Shown here one piece after another: positions 35,860 through 47,175 of a stretch of DNA of 64,000 bases. The stretch's first letter is position 1. The number at the start of each line of letters is the position of its first letter. The notes below the pieces were generated by a model. It made no database searches. It was not told the DNA's origin and worked only from the letters and a program-made list of their open reading frames with translations. The position numbers and the translations under genes are program-made. Source of the DNA: Rapana venosa (Eukaryota; Mollusca; Gastropoda; Neogastropoda; Muricidae); assembly GCA_028751875.1 (NCBI GenBank), contig CM054158.1:9356802-9420801 (forward strand), given 5' to 3'.

Positions 35860-36575
35860 TTAACCTCTTAACTGCCCAGTGCAAGTGCACCCTATATGCC
35901 GGGGAATAAAATTCTTATGTACCACTGCTATGTTCATATCCCTCTTACTCAGAAACTACTACATGAATATTCCTGATAGTCTACCCAATGACAGTATATA
36001 TATCGTAGATTACTTCGAGGCAAGCTCAATTTAGTTAGCATGATATTTCACTGCGAAAATATATTTAAAATGTAAAATATCGACCATAAATATGATTTCT
36101 TCATCACCACTGTCATTCGAGTACCCCCCATCTCAATAATGTCAAACATATGTCTAGGCCAAATCTCATTCATTGTTTTTTAAATACACAATCTCCTGAA
36201 TCATACGCGATCGTTTTCATCAATGTTAGGTAAATCTAGAGTTTTATTTACCACTTTTACAGCTGTGTAAAGTTATTTATGCCTTCAACAAGAAGTGTCA
36301 GCAATTTTGAACAAGAACTTCCCAAGCAGTCATGCATAAAAACACAAAATACGAGCGAAAAAACGATCGTTTTTGCCACGGTTTTTGCAGCTCGATGTTG
36401 CCAAGCAACAGGAGAGTGACCTCCATTAATTTTGGAGTTGTTTCCCTTTAACTGTAGTCAAGGAAGCAGGCTTGTTTACTTCGGTTTGACACCCCGGAAA
36501 TTTTCCGGGTTGTTGGCGTATAGGGTGCACGTTTAGCCCCGGAGAATTTCCGGGGTAAGGCAGTCTAGTGGTTAA
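35860..36575. mobile_element. TTAA-class MITE (family B)
   Basis: TTAA on both sides (35860-35863, 36572-36575) with inverted ends TTAACCTCTTAACTGCC and TTAACCACTAGACTGCC (reverse complement of the right end). The right subterminal region has two palindrome-like blocks, CCGGAAATTTTCCGG and CCCCGGAGAATTTCCGGGG. It is non-coding. A diverged relative is at 5084-5762. Confidence 0.8.
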
Positions 36576-36589
36576 AAAGAGCTCAAGAT

Positions 36590-36845
36590 CTGACTGACCA
36601 CCCGGGATCCAGCTATCACCGAGACACCTGTTCAAGGGGATTCCCCCAGGAGTTTACATCAGCGCCAACTCCACTGCCCTGCAGGTCCTTCAGATGAGAC
36701 TATAAACTGAGGTCCCAGGTGCGAATGCATGCACATCATCTTGTGCACATGTTGAAACCCGTTCTATCTTTTGGAAGAGTAGGCCACTGTATGCCGGTAG
36801 GAATGGATGACAAAATGTACAAAATGCATGCACATCGGTGTTGTG
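36590..36845 (+). mobile_element. tRNA-derived SINE, degraded
   Basis: Contains CAGATGAGACTATAAACTGA, GGAAGAGTAGGCCACTG and GGAATGGATGACAAAATG, the same modules as 37918-38254. It sits directly beside the right end of the family B element. The 5' part (head) is weak. Confidence 0.7.
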
Positions 36846-37013
36846 TTTATACATCATCCATGAAGTCAGAATGCAGCTACCTTCATGGTGTGCTAAAACT
36901 GTAGCATACGCAAAATCTCACCATCCGTAAACCTAGGAGCTCTAGCTGAGAAATGACCAAAAAAAATCACATTTACATTTTTTACAAAAAAGGTTTTTTT
37001 ACATATACACACA

Positions 37014-37039
37014 TGGGTTCATATAGATGCATGGTAATG

Positions 37040-37070
<31 letters not shown>

Positions 37071-37075
37071 ACACA
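37014..37075. repeat. (CA)n microsatellite after PAXIP1 exon 14 donor
   Basis: CA/GA dinucleotide run that begins within 10 bp of the exon 14 donor. Confidence 0.85.
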
Positions 37076-37083
37076 CAACATAC

Positions 37084-37210
37084 TTGGCCTTTTTGGCCGG
37101 GGGTTCTGAGGTGGTGGTGGTGTCAGCTTCAGTCTTGATGGCTTTCCTGGGCATCAGGCTGGCCTTCTGCACACTCTCCTTGCTCAGTCTGATCGGCCGC
37201 TTCCACCCCT
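37084..37210 (-). CDS. PAXIP1: PAXIP1 exon 14 (BRCT4-BRCT5 linker)
   Basis: 127 nt, phase 1 in and phase 2 out, donor GTATGT. It reads GWKRPIRLSKESVQKASLMP then RKAIKTEADTTTT and ends EPPAKKA. It aligns with [20 protein letters not shown] and the basic linker SSKRARIED. Its acceptor (GTGTGTGTGCAG) is the edge of the 37211-37790 array. Confidence 0.92.
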
Positions 37211-37790
37211 CTGCACACACACACACACCACTGCTCTTTAGAATAACAGCACACACACACACACCACTGCTCTTTAGAATAACAGCACACACACACACAC
37301 CACTGCTCTTTAGAATAACAGCACACACACCACTGCTCTTTAGAATAACAGCACACACACACACACCACTGCTCTTTAGAATAACAGCACACACCACACA
37401 CTCCACTGCTCTTTAGAATAACAGCACACACACACACAAACCACTGCTCTTTAGAATAACAGCAACACACACACACTCCACTGCTCTTTAGAATAAACAC
37501 ACACACACACACCACTGCCCTCTCCATTCAATAACGGCACACACACACAACATCACTGCTCTTCAGAATAACAGCATACACACACACACACCACTGCTCT
37601 TTAGAATAACAGCATACACACACACACACCACTGCTCTTTAGAATAACAGCACACACACACCACTGCTCTTTAGAATAACAGCACACACACACACACACC
37701 ACTGCTCTTTAGAATAACAGCACACACACACACCACTGCTCTTTAGAATAACAGCACACACACACACACGCCACTGCCCTCTCCATTCAA
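37211..37790. repeat. ~36-bp minisatellite abutting PAXIP1 exon 14 acceptor
   Basis: About 16 units of CCACTGCTCTTTAGAATAAC plus AGC and a variable (CA)n. The (CA)n segment of the first unit supplies the acceptor context GTGTGTGTGCAG of exon 14. Confidence 0.95.
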
Positions 37791-37917
37791 TAACCTATTT
37801 TAAATTTCCATGAAAGATATCAAACCTTCATTGTGGCTAGTAAACAAATAAAGTGGAAAAACCAACGAATGCAACACTTTTGCAGCACATCCCCCCCCCC
37901 CCCTCAAATTTTCGATT

Positions 37918-38254
37918 AGTTTTTCTTTTTATTTTATTTTGATAACGGAATAAGCACTCATGTGCTTTTTTTCATCCAGTCCCCGTGTGTATGCAGTTTT
38001 GTACATTTTGTCATCCATTCCCATCTGCACACAATGGCCTACTCTTCTGAAAAGCAGAACAGGTTTTAACATGTGTGCAAGATGGTCTGCGTGTGTTCGC
38101 ACACGGGACCTCGGTTTATAGTCTCATCGGAAGGACTTTTTGGGGGAGTGGAGTCAGCACTGATGTTAACTCCGAGAAAAAATCCTCATGAACGAGATTT
38201 GAACCCAGGTCAGCAGATCATGAATACATCACTCTAACCACCACCAGGCTGTCC
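37918..38254 (-). mobile_element. Near full-length tRNA-derived SINE, - orientation
   Basis: The - strand starts GGGACAGCCTGGTGGTGGTT (A-box region) and GGGTTCAAATCTCG (B box), then GATGAGACTATAAACCGAGG, GTGTGCAAGATGG-type sequence, GAAGAGTAGGCCATTGTGTG and AGCACATGAGTGCTTATTCC, ending in an A-rich tail. It is the best copy of this SINE family in the window. Confidence 0.85.
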
Positions 38255-38314
38255 CGTCCCCCATGTTCTCCCACGACCTCCTACACGACTACAGACAGAC
38301 AAGGGAGTACTCAC

Positions 38315-38499
38315 TCATCCACTGCCAGACTCGGGTGAGGTCGGCGTTGAAGTCGCGGGCGTGGCCGACCTGCAGGTACCTCATCTGCACGGGCAGGCGC
38401 AGCGCCTCCATCTCCCCCAGCACCAGGTCCGACAGCCACTGCACGTTCACCACCGGAACACGCCACTCCTTCGCCTTTTCAAACTTCATGCCACCGGGC
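38315..38499 (-). CDS. PAXIP1: PAXIP1 exon 13 (BRCT4 end)
   Basis: 185 nt, phase 2 in and phase 1 out, acceptor GTGGGCAG and donor GTGAGT. It reads PGGMKFEKAKEWRVPVVNVQ then WLSDLVLGEMEALRL, matching [20 protein letters not shown] of BRCT4, and ends RVWQWM. Confidence 0.96.
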
Positions 38500-38722
38500 C
38501 TGCCCACCCACACAACACACTCTCCACGTTGCGATTAGGTCACAACACCTGTCAACGTCTTTGTCACAGGCGTTTCGGTTTATTGGCTCATTCATTGATA
38601 ACCGTTATGTGTTTGGCCCAGGCCAAAAGCTGTGTCAGTTATTGATGTTAGCTATTTGCCAAGGCCTATGCTAACATGTTGTAAAATGATGTGTTGAGAT
38701 TGCCTTCAGCCACGAAAAGCTC

Positions 38723-39829
38723 TTAACCCTAGTTGCACGGTTTCCAGAATAATCCAATGATGGAGGGTCTAAGCTATGTGTCGGATCCCGGAATATTCCA
38801 GGATGACGTAGGTGATCATAATTGAAAGCTCACTTTGGCTTTCAAAGGTCAGCCAATGAATGTTAAGGCGTTGTAGGGCCACAGAAAGGAGTGAAGGTCG
38901 TTCAACACACACAAGCAACGAAGAATCTGATTGGTTAGGAGTGGGTGTGTTTTTTTCCAGACCAGCCGAGATAGTCTTCAACAAAAATGGCAGCCAGCGT
39001 TTGCACCAGAATTTCTTCAAGCGCTTTTCGAGCTTTTTTACAATATTGACAGCGAGAAGGAGTTTTAGAGGCTGGATTTGGTTGAATTAAACAATGAGAG
39101 AGACAATGAGGTAAGCATTGTGGAATATTTTTGAAAAACTTGGTAAAAATTGATCGCGATCCGACCGAATTGAGCGGTGCTAGTTTTGCTGGATGGACAT
39201 GTTTGCTACTCAGCGATTTCGACGTCACAGATTGTTCTACTTTATTTAGATGCATCGAGGCTTTGAAATAATTGTTGTTGAGTCAAATCACTATGCCGCC
39301 GAGTACTTTGCATCACATGAAATCAAGCAATCGTTGTATTTTCGTCATAGAAAGCCACCACTTCGCACATTTCGCCATGATGGTCACAATGGTGTTGATC
39401 CTTTCGCTGAACTTTTCCGAGTATTTGATGACAAATAAAGCGATACAAACTCCTTATTTTTTCAAAACTAATGTCAAGAAATAGTGTTTACCTAATCATG
39501 ACATTTATGCACAGCAAGAACTTTGCTTATCGTGTTAAAATCAATCCGGGGCCCTGACGGCGCAACAGTGATTGGTAGTGTGCACACGATTAAAAAAAAT
39601 TTTTTTTTTACATAATCATAAACACTATTATAAAATTACTCATTTAAAGCTTGTTATCTGTTCTTTCCAGTGATTTATAGCTTTACACATTTAATTCAGT
39701 TTCACATATCAATATAAAGGGTTGTTTGAGCCCACCCTGCTTCAAAACAACGTTAGCCAATGTTAATTAATTAATTCAGCCAGTAAGCACTGAGCCTTGC
39801 TGCCATCTATTCAGTGCTACCAGGGTTAA
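38723..39829 (+). mobile_element. piggyBac-like element family A, copy 2
   Basis: 1107 bp between TTAA sites (38723-38726 and 39826-39829), left end TTAACCCTAGTTGCACGG, right end GTGCTACCAGGGTTAA. It is inserted into a dispersed repeat whose uninterrupted relative is at 27713-28110. The internal short frame reads FEIIVVESNHYAAEYFASHE. Confidence 0.88.
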
Positions 39830-40039
39830 CATAACAACCTGCACTCCCCTTTAAGGGAGAAAAATCCTCTGAAGTTGGAGTAAGGCTGCCTATATGGCGA
39901 GGTACTTGAAAAGAGCCAAACACGCAAACCTCTCCTTCAGTGTGCAATTTCAATCTCACAGTGATTCCTAGGTGGGGTGAATAAGTCAAGAGTGCACATT
40001 CTGGGTGACCCCCAGAGTGTTAAGCTGGGGAACACCCAA

Positions 40040-40280
40040 CAACAACATACTGTTATGTATTTTGTCAACACTTTTGTGGATCTGGGTTTGTTTCAGTGCT
40101 CTGGTCTGTGAGGTTGTTCTCGTTCACAACTTGCATGTCCTCATGGCAGCTTGCGGCTAGTGCTGTGATGATGGGAGAGCACTCAACGCTTTTGTGGATC
40201 TGGGTTTGTTTCAGTGCTCTAGTCTGTGAGGTTGTTCTCGTTCACAACTTGCGGCTAGTGCTGTGATGATGGGAGTGGAG
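40040..40280. repeat. Imperfect tandem duplication
   Basis: Two copies of about 120 bp containing CTTTTGTGGATCTGGGTTTG and TGTGAGGTTGTTCTCGTTCA, the second internally shortened. Confidence 0.85.
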
Positions 40281-40580
40281 TGCCCCACAGATGGGGCCTG
40301 CACTTCTGTAGCTAACTCTATGCTTCCTACCTGCTATGTCTCAATACTGGGTTGGCATAATGACAGAACCTATGCTACCAAATGCTGGGTTTTGGCCTGT
40401 GCTACATTTTGTCAATTCATTGGTGTTGTTTAAGGAAGACATTGATAATTTTCGATTTGTGAATTTTACCTGATAAACTGGTAAATCTTATTGCTAGTTT
40501 GTTCAAACAGATATATATATATATATATCTGTCAACCCCTTTCTTTGGTTTATAACAGCATTTATTTATCAACTTCTTCC

Positions 40581-41690
40581 TTAACCCTAGTGGCGCGGTT
40601 CCCGGAATATTCCGGGAAAGGCAGGTCTAGGCTGTGTGGCGGATCCCGGAATATTCCGGGATGACGTGGGTGGTCATAGTTGAAAGCTTACTTTCGCTTT
40701 CAAAGGTCAGCCAATGAATGTTAAGGCCGTTGTAGGCCCGCAGAAAGGGGTGAAGGTCGTTTGACACACACAAGCAACGAAGAATCTGATTGGTTAAGAG
40801 TGTATTTTAATTTTTTTTCGGACCAGCCGAGATCGTCTTCAACAAAAATGCGCGCCAGCGTTTGCACTAGAATTTCTTCAAGCGTTTTTTCGAGCTTTTT
40901 TACAAAATTGACAGCGAGGAGAGTTTTAGAGGCTGGATTTGGTTGAAATAAACAATGAGAGAGACGATGAGGTAAGGATTGTGGAATATTTTTGAAAAAC
41001 TTGGTAAAAATCGATCGCGATCGACTGAATCGAGCGTGCTAGTTTTGCTGGATGGACTTTTTCGCTACTCGGCGATTTCGACGTCACAGATTGTTTTACT
41101 TTATTTGACGCAACGAGGCTTCAAAATAACTGTTGTTGAGTCAAATCGCTATGCTGCTGAGTACTTTGCATCACATGAAATCAAGCGATCTTTGTATTTT
41201 TGTCATAGAAAGCCACCACTTCGCACATTCCGCCATGACGGTCGCGATGGCGTCGATCGTGTCGCTGAACTTTTCCGAGTATTTGGTGACCGATAAAACG
41301 ATACAAACTCCTTATTGTTTGAAAACTAATGTCAAGAAATAGTGTTTACCTAATCATGACATTTATGCACCGCAAGAACTTTGCTTATCGTGTTAAAATC
41401 GATCCGGGGCCCTGACAGTGGAACAGTGATCGGTAGTGCGAACATGATTTTTTTTTTTGGATTTTTTTTTACATAATCATAAACACTACACACTATTATA
41501 AAATTATACTCATTTAAAAGCATATTATCTCTTCTTTCCAGTGATCTATAGCTTAACACATTTAATTCAGTTTTATATATCAATATCAAGGTTGTTTGAG
41601 CCCACCATGCTCCAAAACAATGCTAGCCAATGTTAATTCAGCCAATAGAAGTGAGGCTTGTTGCTGTTTATTTAGCGCTACTAGGGTTAA
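40581..41690 (+). mobile_element. piggyBac-like element family A, copy 3
   Basis: 1110 bp, TTAA at 40581-40584 and 41687-41690. It carries the best subterminal palindromes, CCCGGAATATTCCGGG at 40601-40616 and 40645-40660. The internal frame (to 41296) reads FKITVVESNRYAAEYFASHE and resembles the ETNRYA-type motif of piggyBac transposases. No full transposase is present. Confidence 0.88.
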
Positions 41691-41884
41691 TAACACATAC
41701 ATACAGAATGTTTATCAGCTCCAGCAGTTCTAAAGAAAAACCTAATACATTAGCAAGGTATTCAAAGTTCAGCTCTTACTTATCAATTTCTTCCTTAAAC
41801 AACACAAATGAATTTATATCAGTTCCAATAGTTCTACAGAAAAATATAATACATTATCAAACTATTCACAGTTCAGCTCTGTCA

Positions 41885-42390
41885 CACATGTACTGCACTT
41901 GCTACATACAATCCATTCTTTACACATGTACTGCACTTGCTACATACAATCCATTCTTTACACATGTACTGCACTTGCTACATACAATCCATTCTTTACA
42001 CATGTACTGCACATGCTACATACAATCCCTTTTTTACACATGAACTGCACATGCTACATACAATCCATTCTTTACACATGTACTGCACATGCTACATACA
42101 ATAATCCATTCTTTACACATGATCTGAACACACTGCATACAATCCCTTCTTCACACATGATCTGAACACACTGCATACAATCCCTTCTTTACACATGATC
42201 TGAACACACTGCATACAATCCCTTCTTCACACATGATCTGAACACACTGCATACAATCCCTTCTTTACACATGATCTGAACACACTGCATACAATCCCTT
42301 CTTTACACATGATCTGAACACACTGCATACAACAATCCCTTCTTTACACATGATCTGAACACACTGCATACAATAATCCATTCTTTCCAC
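41885..42390. repeat. ~38-bp minisatellite near PAXIP1 exon 12 donor
   Basis: About 13 units containing TTTACACATGTACTGCACTT or TTTACACATGATCTGAACAC plus CATACAATCC. The array starts about 50 bp from the exon 12 donor. Confidence 0.93.
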
Positions 42391-42441
42391 AGAAGCTGCA
42401 CACACCCGTCAGTCTGTTGTGCAGACACTGGCACCACTCAC

Positions 42442-42563
42442 CTTTTGCAGATGAGGACAGAGTTGGTGCGAGTCATGTAGCCTGTGTACTTGGCGCCGAT
42501 GGCACAGATCATCTGCTTCACCCTCTTCCTCTCCTCCCCCATGAAGTTGGTGATGCTGATGAT
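42442..42563 (-). CDS. PAXIP1: PAXIP1 exon 12 (BRCT4)
   Basis: 122 nt, phase 0 in and phase 2 out, acceptor TTGTGACCAG and donor GTGAGT. It reads IISITNFMGEERKRVKQMIC then AIGAKYTGYMTRTNSVLICK, matching IISVTGF…GAKYTGYLCRSNTVLICK. Confidence 0.96.
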
Positions 42564-42701
42564 CTGGTCACAACAGTCCACAACTCACAGTCACTATACT
42601 ATGTCTGTCTAAACTCCAACAACACTGCTACATTTAACAACTGCTCTTTTCTGAAGCCTTAAACCCAACATATCTGGGTTTAGTTACTGGGTTGATGACA
42701 A

Positions 42702-42708
<7 letters not shown>

Positions 42709-42767
<59 letters not shown>
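42709..42767. repeat. (TA)n microsatellite
   Basis: A perfect TA run of over 25 dinucleotides preceded by (CA)n. Confidence 0.95.
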
Positions 42768-42770
<3 letters not shown>

Positions 42771-42839
42771 ATTAACATGAAGACTGCACTGACTTTACTG
42801 AACAACTCTGCTACAACAAAGGCCATCTTGCATTTTTCA

Positions 42840-43147
42840 TTAACCCCTTTACTGCCACCTACTCTGCTTTGTAAAAACTGCCAGGTCACTCCATTATCTT
42901 TTTCTCCCTTCAAAAATGCAAATTCTATATCTGTGTTTGTAAAAGAAAAAAGAAAAAAAAAAAAAGATGATAATCTAACAGAACACAGTGCTCATGCATG
43001 ACAAACGGCAGGCAGAGATGTTGGCAAAGGCTGTATTGTCTGGTAAAAACACCAGAGTATCATGATGTCTAGTGCACCACATGACTGCCAATTCAGTGGG
43101 GAGCCATCCACGCCACAGAAATGTGATATCACTGTCGTAAGAGTTAA
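42840..43147. mobile_element. Possible small TTAA MITE
   Basis: TTAA at 42840 and 43144, left end TTAACCCCTTTACTGCC, right end (reverse complement) TTAACTCTTACGACAG. The terminal similarity is weak and no second copy was found, so this is tentative. Confidence 0.35.
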
Positions 43148-43189
43148 GAGTGACCGTGGATTTCTGCACAGCAATAAATAAACTCACAG

Positions 43190-43374
43190 TGGGTCAGTGG
43201 TCTAGAGATAAACTACCCAACCATCTAGAAAGTGAAAAGCTCTCCACTTCAAATCCAGTCTAAAAGCCCCCCTAAAAAAATCACTAAACTTTAAGTGCCG
43301 GTCTAGGTGCTAGTCTTTCAGATGAGACAATCAAGTACTAAGAACCTGGACAGGACATCCAAAATAACCCAAGG

Positions 43375-43410
<36 letters not shown>
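43190..43410 (+). mobile_element. tRNA-derived SINE, old copy
   Basis: Head GGTCAGTGGTCTAGAGATAA, B-box-like CTTCAAATCC, then CTAGTCTTTCAGATGAGACA and a (TA)n tail at 43383-43408. It matches the head and core of the SINE at 52339-52812. Confidence 0.75.
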
Positions 43411-43414
<4 letters not shown>

Positions 43415-43681
43415 TCCAAAACAAAACATGTTCACAGAGAAACAAACAAACGGGGAGGTGGGGGGTGGGGGGAGTCCAAATGTATTATGGCAGTGCCCCC
43501 TGCTTAAGGAAAACACACAGTGACATTTACTGCCACCATAAATGCCATACAAATTACACTACACTTTGCAAGAAAAATATATTTCATAAAAGGCTTTGTT
43601 GTGCAACAGAACACAACCTACCCCCCCCCCTCCAACAACAACAAAGAGAAAAAAACCACCCCCCCTTACAAAGATGAGTCA

Positions 43682-44516
43682 CGAGAGACTGATCCCCCCC
43701 CCCCCCCCCCCTTACAAAGATGAGGTCAGGTAACGACAGACTGATCACCCCCCCCCCCCCCCCCCCCTACAAAGATGAGGTCAGGTAACGACAGACTGAT
43801 CATCCCCCCCCCCTACAAAGATGAGGTCAGGTAACGACAGACTGATCCCCCCCCCCCCCTACAAAGATGAGGTCAGGTAACGACAGACTGATCATCCCCC
43901 CCCCTACAAAGATGAGGTCAGGTAACGACAGACTGATCCCCCCCCCCCCCCTACAAAGATGAGGTCAGGTAACGACAGACCGATCATCCCCCCCCCCCCC
44001 CTACAAAGATGAGGTCAGGTAATGACAGACCGATCATCCCCCCCCCCCCCCCCCTACAAAGATGAGGTCAGGTAACGACAGACTGACCCCCCCCCCCCCC
44101 CCCCTACAAAGATAGGTCAGGTAACGACAGACTGATCCCCCCCCCCCCCCCTACAAAGATGAGGTCAGTAACGACAGACTGATCCCCCCCCCCCCTACAA
44201 AGATGAGGTCAGGTAACGACAGACTGATCCCCCCCCCCCCCCCCCCCCTACAAAGATGAGGTCAGTAACGACAGACTGATCCCCCCCCCCCTACAAAGAT
44301 GAGGTCAGGTAACGACAGACTGATCCCCCCCCCCCTACAAAGATGAGGTCAGGTAACGACAGACTGATCCCCCCCCCCCTACAAAGATGAGTCAGGTAAC
44401 GACAGACTGATCCCCCCCCCCCTACAAAGATGAGGTCAGGTAACGACAGACTGATCATCCCCCCCCCCCCCCCTACAAAGATGAGGTCAGGTAACGACAG
44501 ACCGATCATCCCCCCC
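43682..44516. repeat. Poly-C/poly-G minisatellite at PAXIP1 exon 11 donor
   Basis: About 18 units of TACAAAGATGAGGTCAGGTA plus ACGACAGACTGATC, each separated by a run of 9-20 C. It starts about 12 bp from the exon 11 donor. On the transcribed strand the runs are poly-G. Confidence 0.95.
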
Positions 44517-44527
44517 TGTGCACGGAC

Positions 44528-44665
44528 CTGGTTTTTGCAGGGCTTCTCCCCGGTGAAGATGAGGGGGATGTGCAGGGCCTGCCAGGGCGGCTGCATCTTC
44601 TTCTGCATCAGACAGTCGTTCAGCCAGAAGGCCGTCACCATGCGCTTCTCCTCCTCCAGCGCTTT
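44528..44665 (-). CDS. PAXIP1: PAXIP1 exon 11 (BRCT3 end)
   Basis: 46 codons, phase 0, acceptor GGGATGACAG and donor GTCCGT. It reads KALEEEKRMVTAFWLNDCLM and ends FTGEKPCKNQ, matching ERKRCVTAHWLNTVLKKKK…GGKPCSQH. The donor is followed directly by a poly-G/poly-C array. Confidence 0.95.
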
Positions 44666-44919
44666 CTGTCATCCCGGCAGCGTGCACACAGTCAGGACTT
44701 CAACATCAGCTGAGTGAACTGCTGCCTGCATGTTCTCAATACTTCACTACCACTGCTCTTGAGGTGCAATTCAGCATTGGGCACGGACAGAAATACAGTA
44801 GGAATGATGATGAAAATGATAAAGACGAGTTTTTTATATTAAAAAAAAATCACTGCTGTGCAATGCTATACCTCAGTGACATAGGTTTACAGTACACCAA
44901 ATTATAGTCACAGCACACA

Positions 44920-45360
44920 TCAAAGAATCAGAAACATGAACATGGTTAAAACACCATCTGTCTTTAATCAGAAACATGGACATGGTTAAAATACCATCTG
45001 TCTTTAATCAGAAACATGGACATGGTTAAAATACCATCTGTCTTTAATCAGAAATGTGGACATGGTTAAAACACCATCTGTCTTTAATCAGAAACATGGA
45101 CATGGTTAAAATACCATCTGTCTTTAATCAGAAACATGGACATGGTTAAAATACCATCTGTCTTTAATCAGAAACATGGACATGGTTAAAACACCATCTG
45201 TCTTTAATCAGAAACATGGACATGGTTAAAACACCATCTGTCTTTAATCAGAAATGTGGACATGGTTAAAACACCATCTGTCTTTAATCAGAAATGTGGA
45301 CATGGTTAAAACACCATCTGTCTTTAATCAGAAATGTGGACATGGTTAAAACACAACCTG
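44920..45360. repeat. 40-bp minisatellite near PAXIP1 exon 10 donor
   Basis: 11 units of AATCAGAAACATGGACATGG plus TTAAAACACCATCTGTCTTT with few substitutions. It starts about 45 bp from the exon 10 donor. Confidence 0.96.
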
Positions 45361-45408
45361 TCTTCAGTTTAGCCACAGCAACACAGGTTGCTACTGTTGA
45401 ACACTGAC

Positions 45409-45504
45409 CGTTTTGACGGCGTCCATTGTCTGGTCACTGCACAGGACGTGGGTCACAGCCTCACAGTACACAGGACTGACCCTGCCTCCGTACTGGTCAA
45501 TTAT
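45409..45504 (-). CDS. PAXIP1: PAXIP1 exon 10 (BRCT3)
   Basis: 32 codons, phase 0, acceptor TTGTCCTCAG and donor GTCAGT. It reads IIDQYGGRVSPVYCEAVTHV then LCSDQTMDAVKT, aligned with IIQAHGGTVD…CTHLLCESQ. Confidence 0.95.
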
Positions 45505-45677
45505 CTGAGGACAATAGGACAAACACTTTTTGGTAGCATCAATGTCTTGTTGTTATTCTTGTATTTTTTCACAATAACTCTTTACATAATATATCTTAAA
45601 AACCAAGTTTTTCAATCTAAAATTTTGTGTTAAAAGCTCAGTATCAAATCCTGAAGATTTTATCTTTACTTTCTCTC

Positions 45678-46792
45678 TTAACCCTAGTGGCACAGTTCCC
45701 GGAATAATCCAATGATGGCGGGTCTAAGCTATGTGGCGGATCCCAGAATATTCCAGGATGATGTACGTGATCGTAATTGAAAGCTCACTTTCACTTTCAA
45801 AGGTCAGCCAATGAATGTTAAGGCCGTTGTAGGGCGGCAGAAAGGGGTGAATGTCATTCGACACACACAAGCAATGAAGAATCTGATTGGTTAAGAGTGG
45901 GGCATTTTTTCCCCTCAGACCAGCCAAGATCGCTTTCAACAAAAATGGCGGCCAGTGTTTGCACCAGAATTTCTTCAAGCGCTTTTTGAGCTTTTTTTTT
46001 ACAATATTGACAGAGAGGACAAGTTTTTGAGGCTGGATTTGGTTGAAATAAACAATGAGAGAGACAATGAGGTAAGGATTGTGGAATATTTTTGAAAAAC
46101 TTGGTAAAATTAATCCGTTCCAACCGAATTGAGCGGTGCTACTTTTGCTGGATGGCCTTCTTCGCTACTCAGCGATTTCGACGTCACAGATTGGTTTACT
46201 TTATTTTGACGCAACAAGGCTTTGAAATAACTGTTGTTGAGTCAAATCGCTATGCTGCTGAGTACTTTGCATCACATGAAATCAAGCAATCGTTGTATTT
46301 TCATCATAGAAAGCCACCACTTCGCACATTTCGCCATGATGGTCGCAATAGTGTTGATCCTTTCCCTGAACTTTTCAGAGTATTTGATGACCGATAAAGC
46401 GATATACACTCCTTATTTTTTCAAAACTAATGTCAAGAAATAGTGTTTACCTAATCAGGATATTTGTGCACCGCAAGAACGTTGTTTATCGTGTTAAAAT
46501 CGATCCGGGGTCCTGACGGCACAACAGTGATTGGTAGTGTGCACACGATTTTTTTTTTTTTTTAACATAATCATAAACACTACACACTATTACAAAAATT
46601 ACACTCATTTAAAAGCTTGTTATCTGTTCTTTTCAGTGATTTATAGCTTTACACATTTAATTCAGTTTTACATATCAATATCAAGGTTGTTTGAGCCCAT
46701 CCTGCTTCAAAACAACGCTAGCCAATGTTAATTAATTCAGCCAGTAAGCACTGAGCCCTGCTGCCGTCTATTCAGCGCTACCCCAAGGTTAA
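45678..46792 (+). mobile_element. piggyBac-like element family A, copy 4
   Basis: 1115 bp, TTAA at 45678-45681 and 46789-46792, left end TTAACCCTAGTGGCACAG, right end with a small change (CTACCCCAAGGTTAA). The internal frame 46092-46397 ends at the same stop as in copies 1-3. It lies in the intron between PAXIP1 exons 9 and 10. Confidence 0.88.
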
Positions 46793-47175
46793 TCTTTGTA
46801 CTTTCTGCATGACTGGATTATTGCATTCTCAAACAAATTTTCTTCAGATTACAAGTTATGTTTTACAAATCAGGTTATTTCATAATTATAAGCAGTTAAA
46901 CCACTTCTTCTTAAGCTTTATTAACCTGTGAATGAATGATTCATAACACACAACTGGAAACATAATTACATGGAACAGATCTGCACATACGACAGTCTGT
47001 GTGATCACTATTTTCACCCTTGTTTAATTGAACATTTCTTCAAACACACAAATCCAAGGCCACAGTGACATTGGTGACATGGTGAAAGGTTGTAGCCTTT
47101 CGGTATAATATTCCTGATTTAACATGTTTATTTATAATTGTTTGGGGGGTTTTCTTGGTGGGAAAGGCAATGTAC

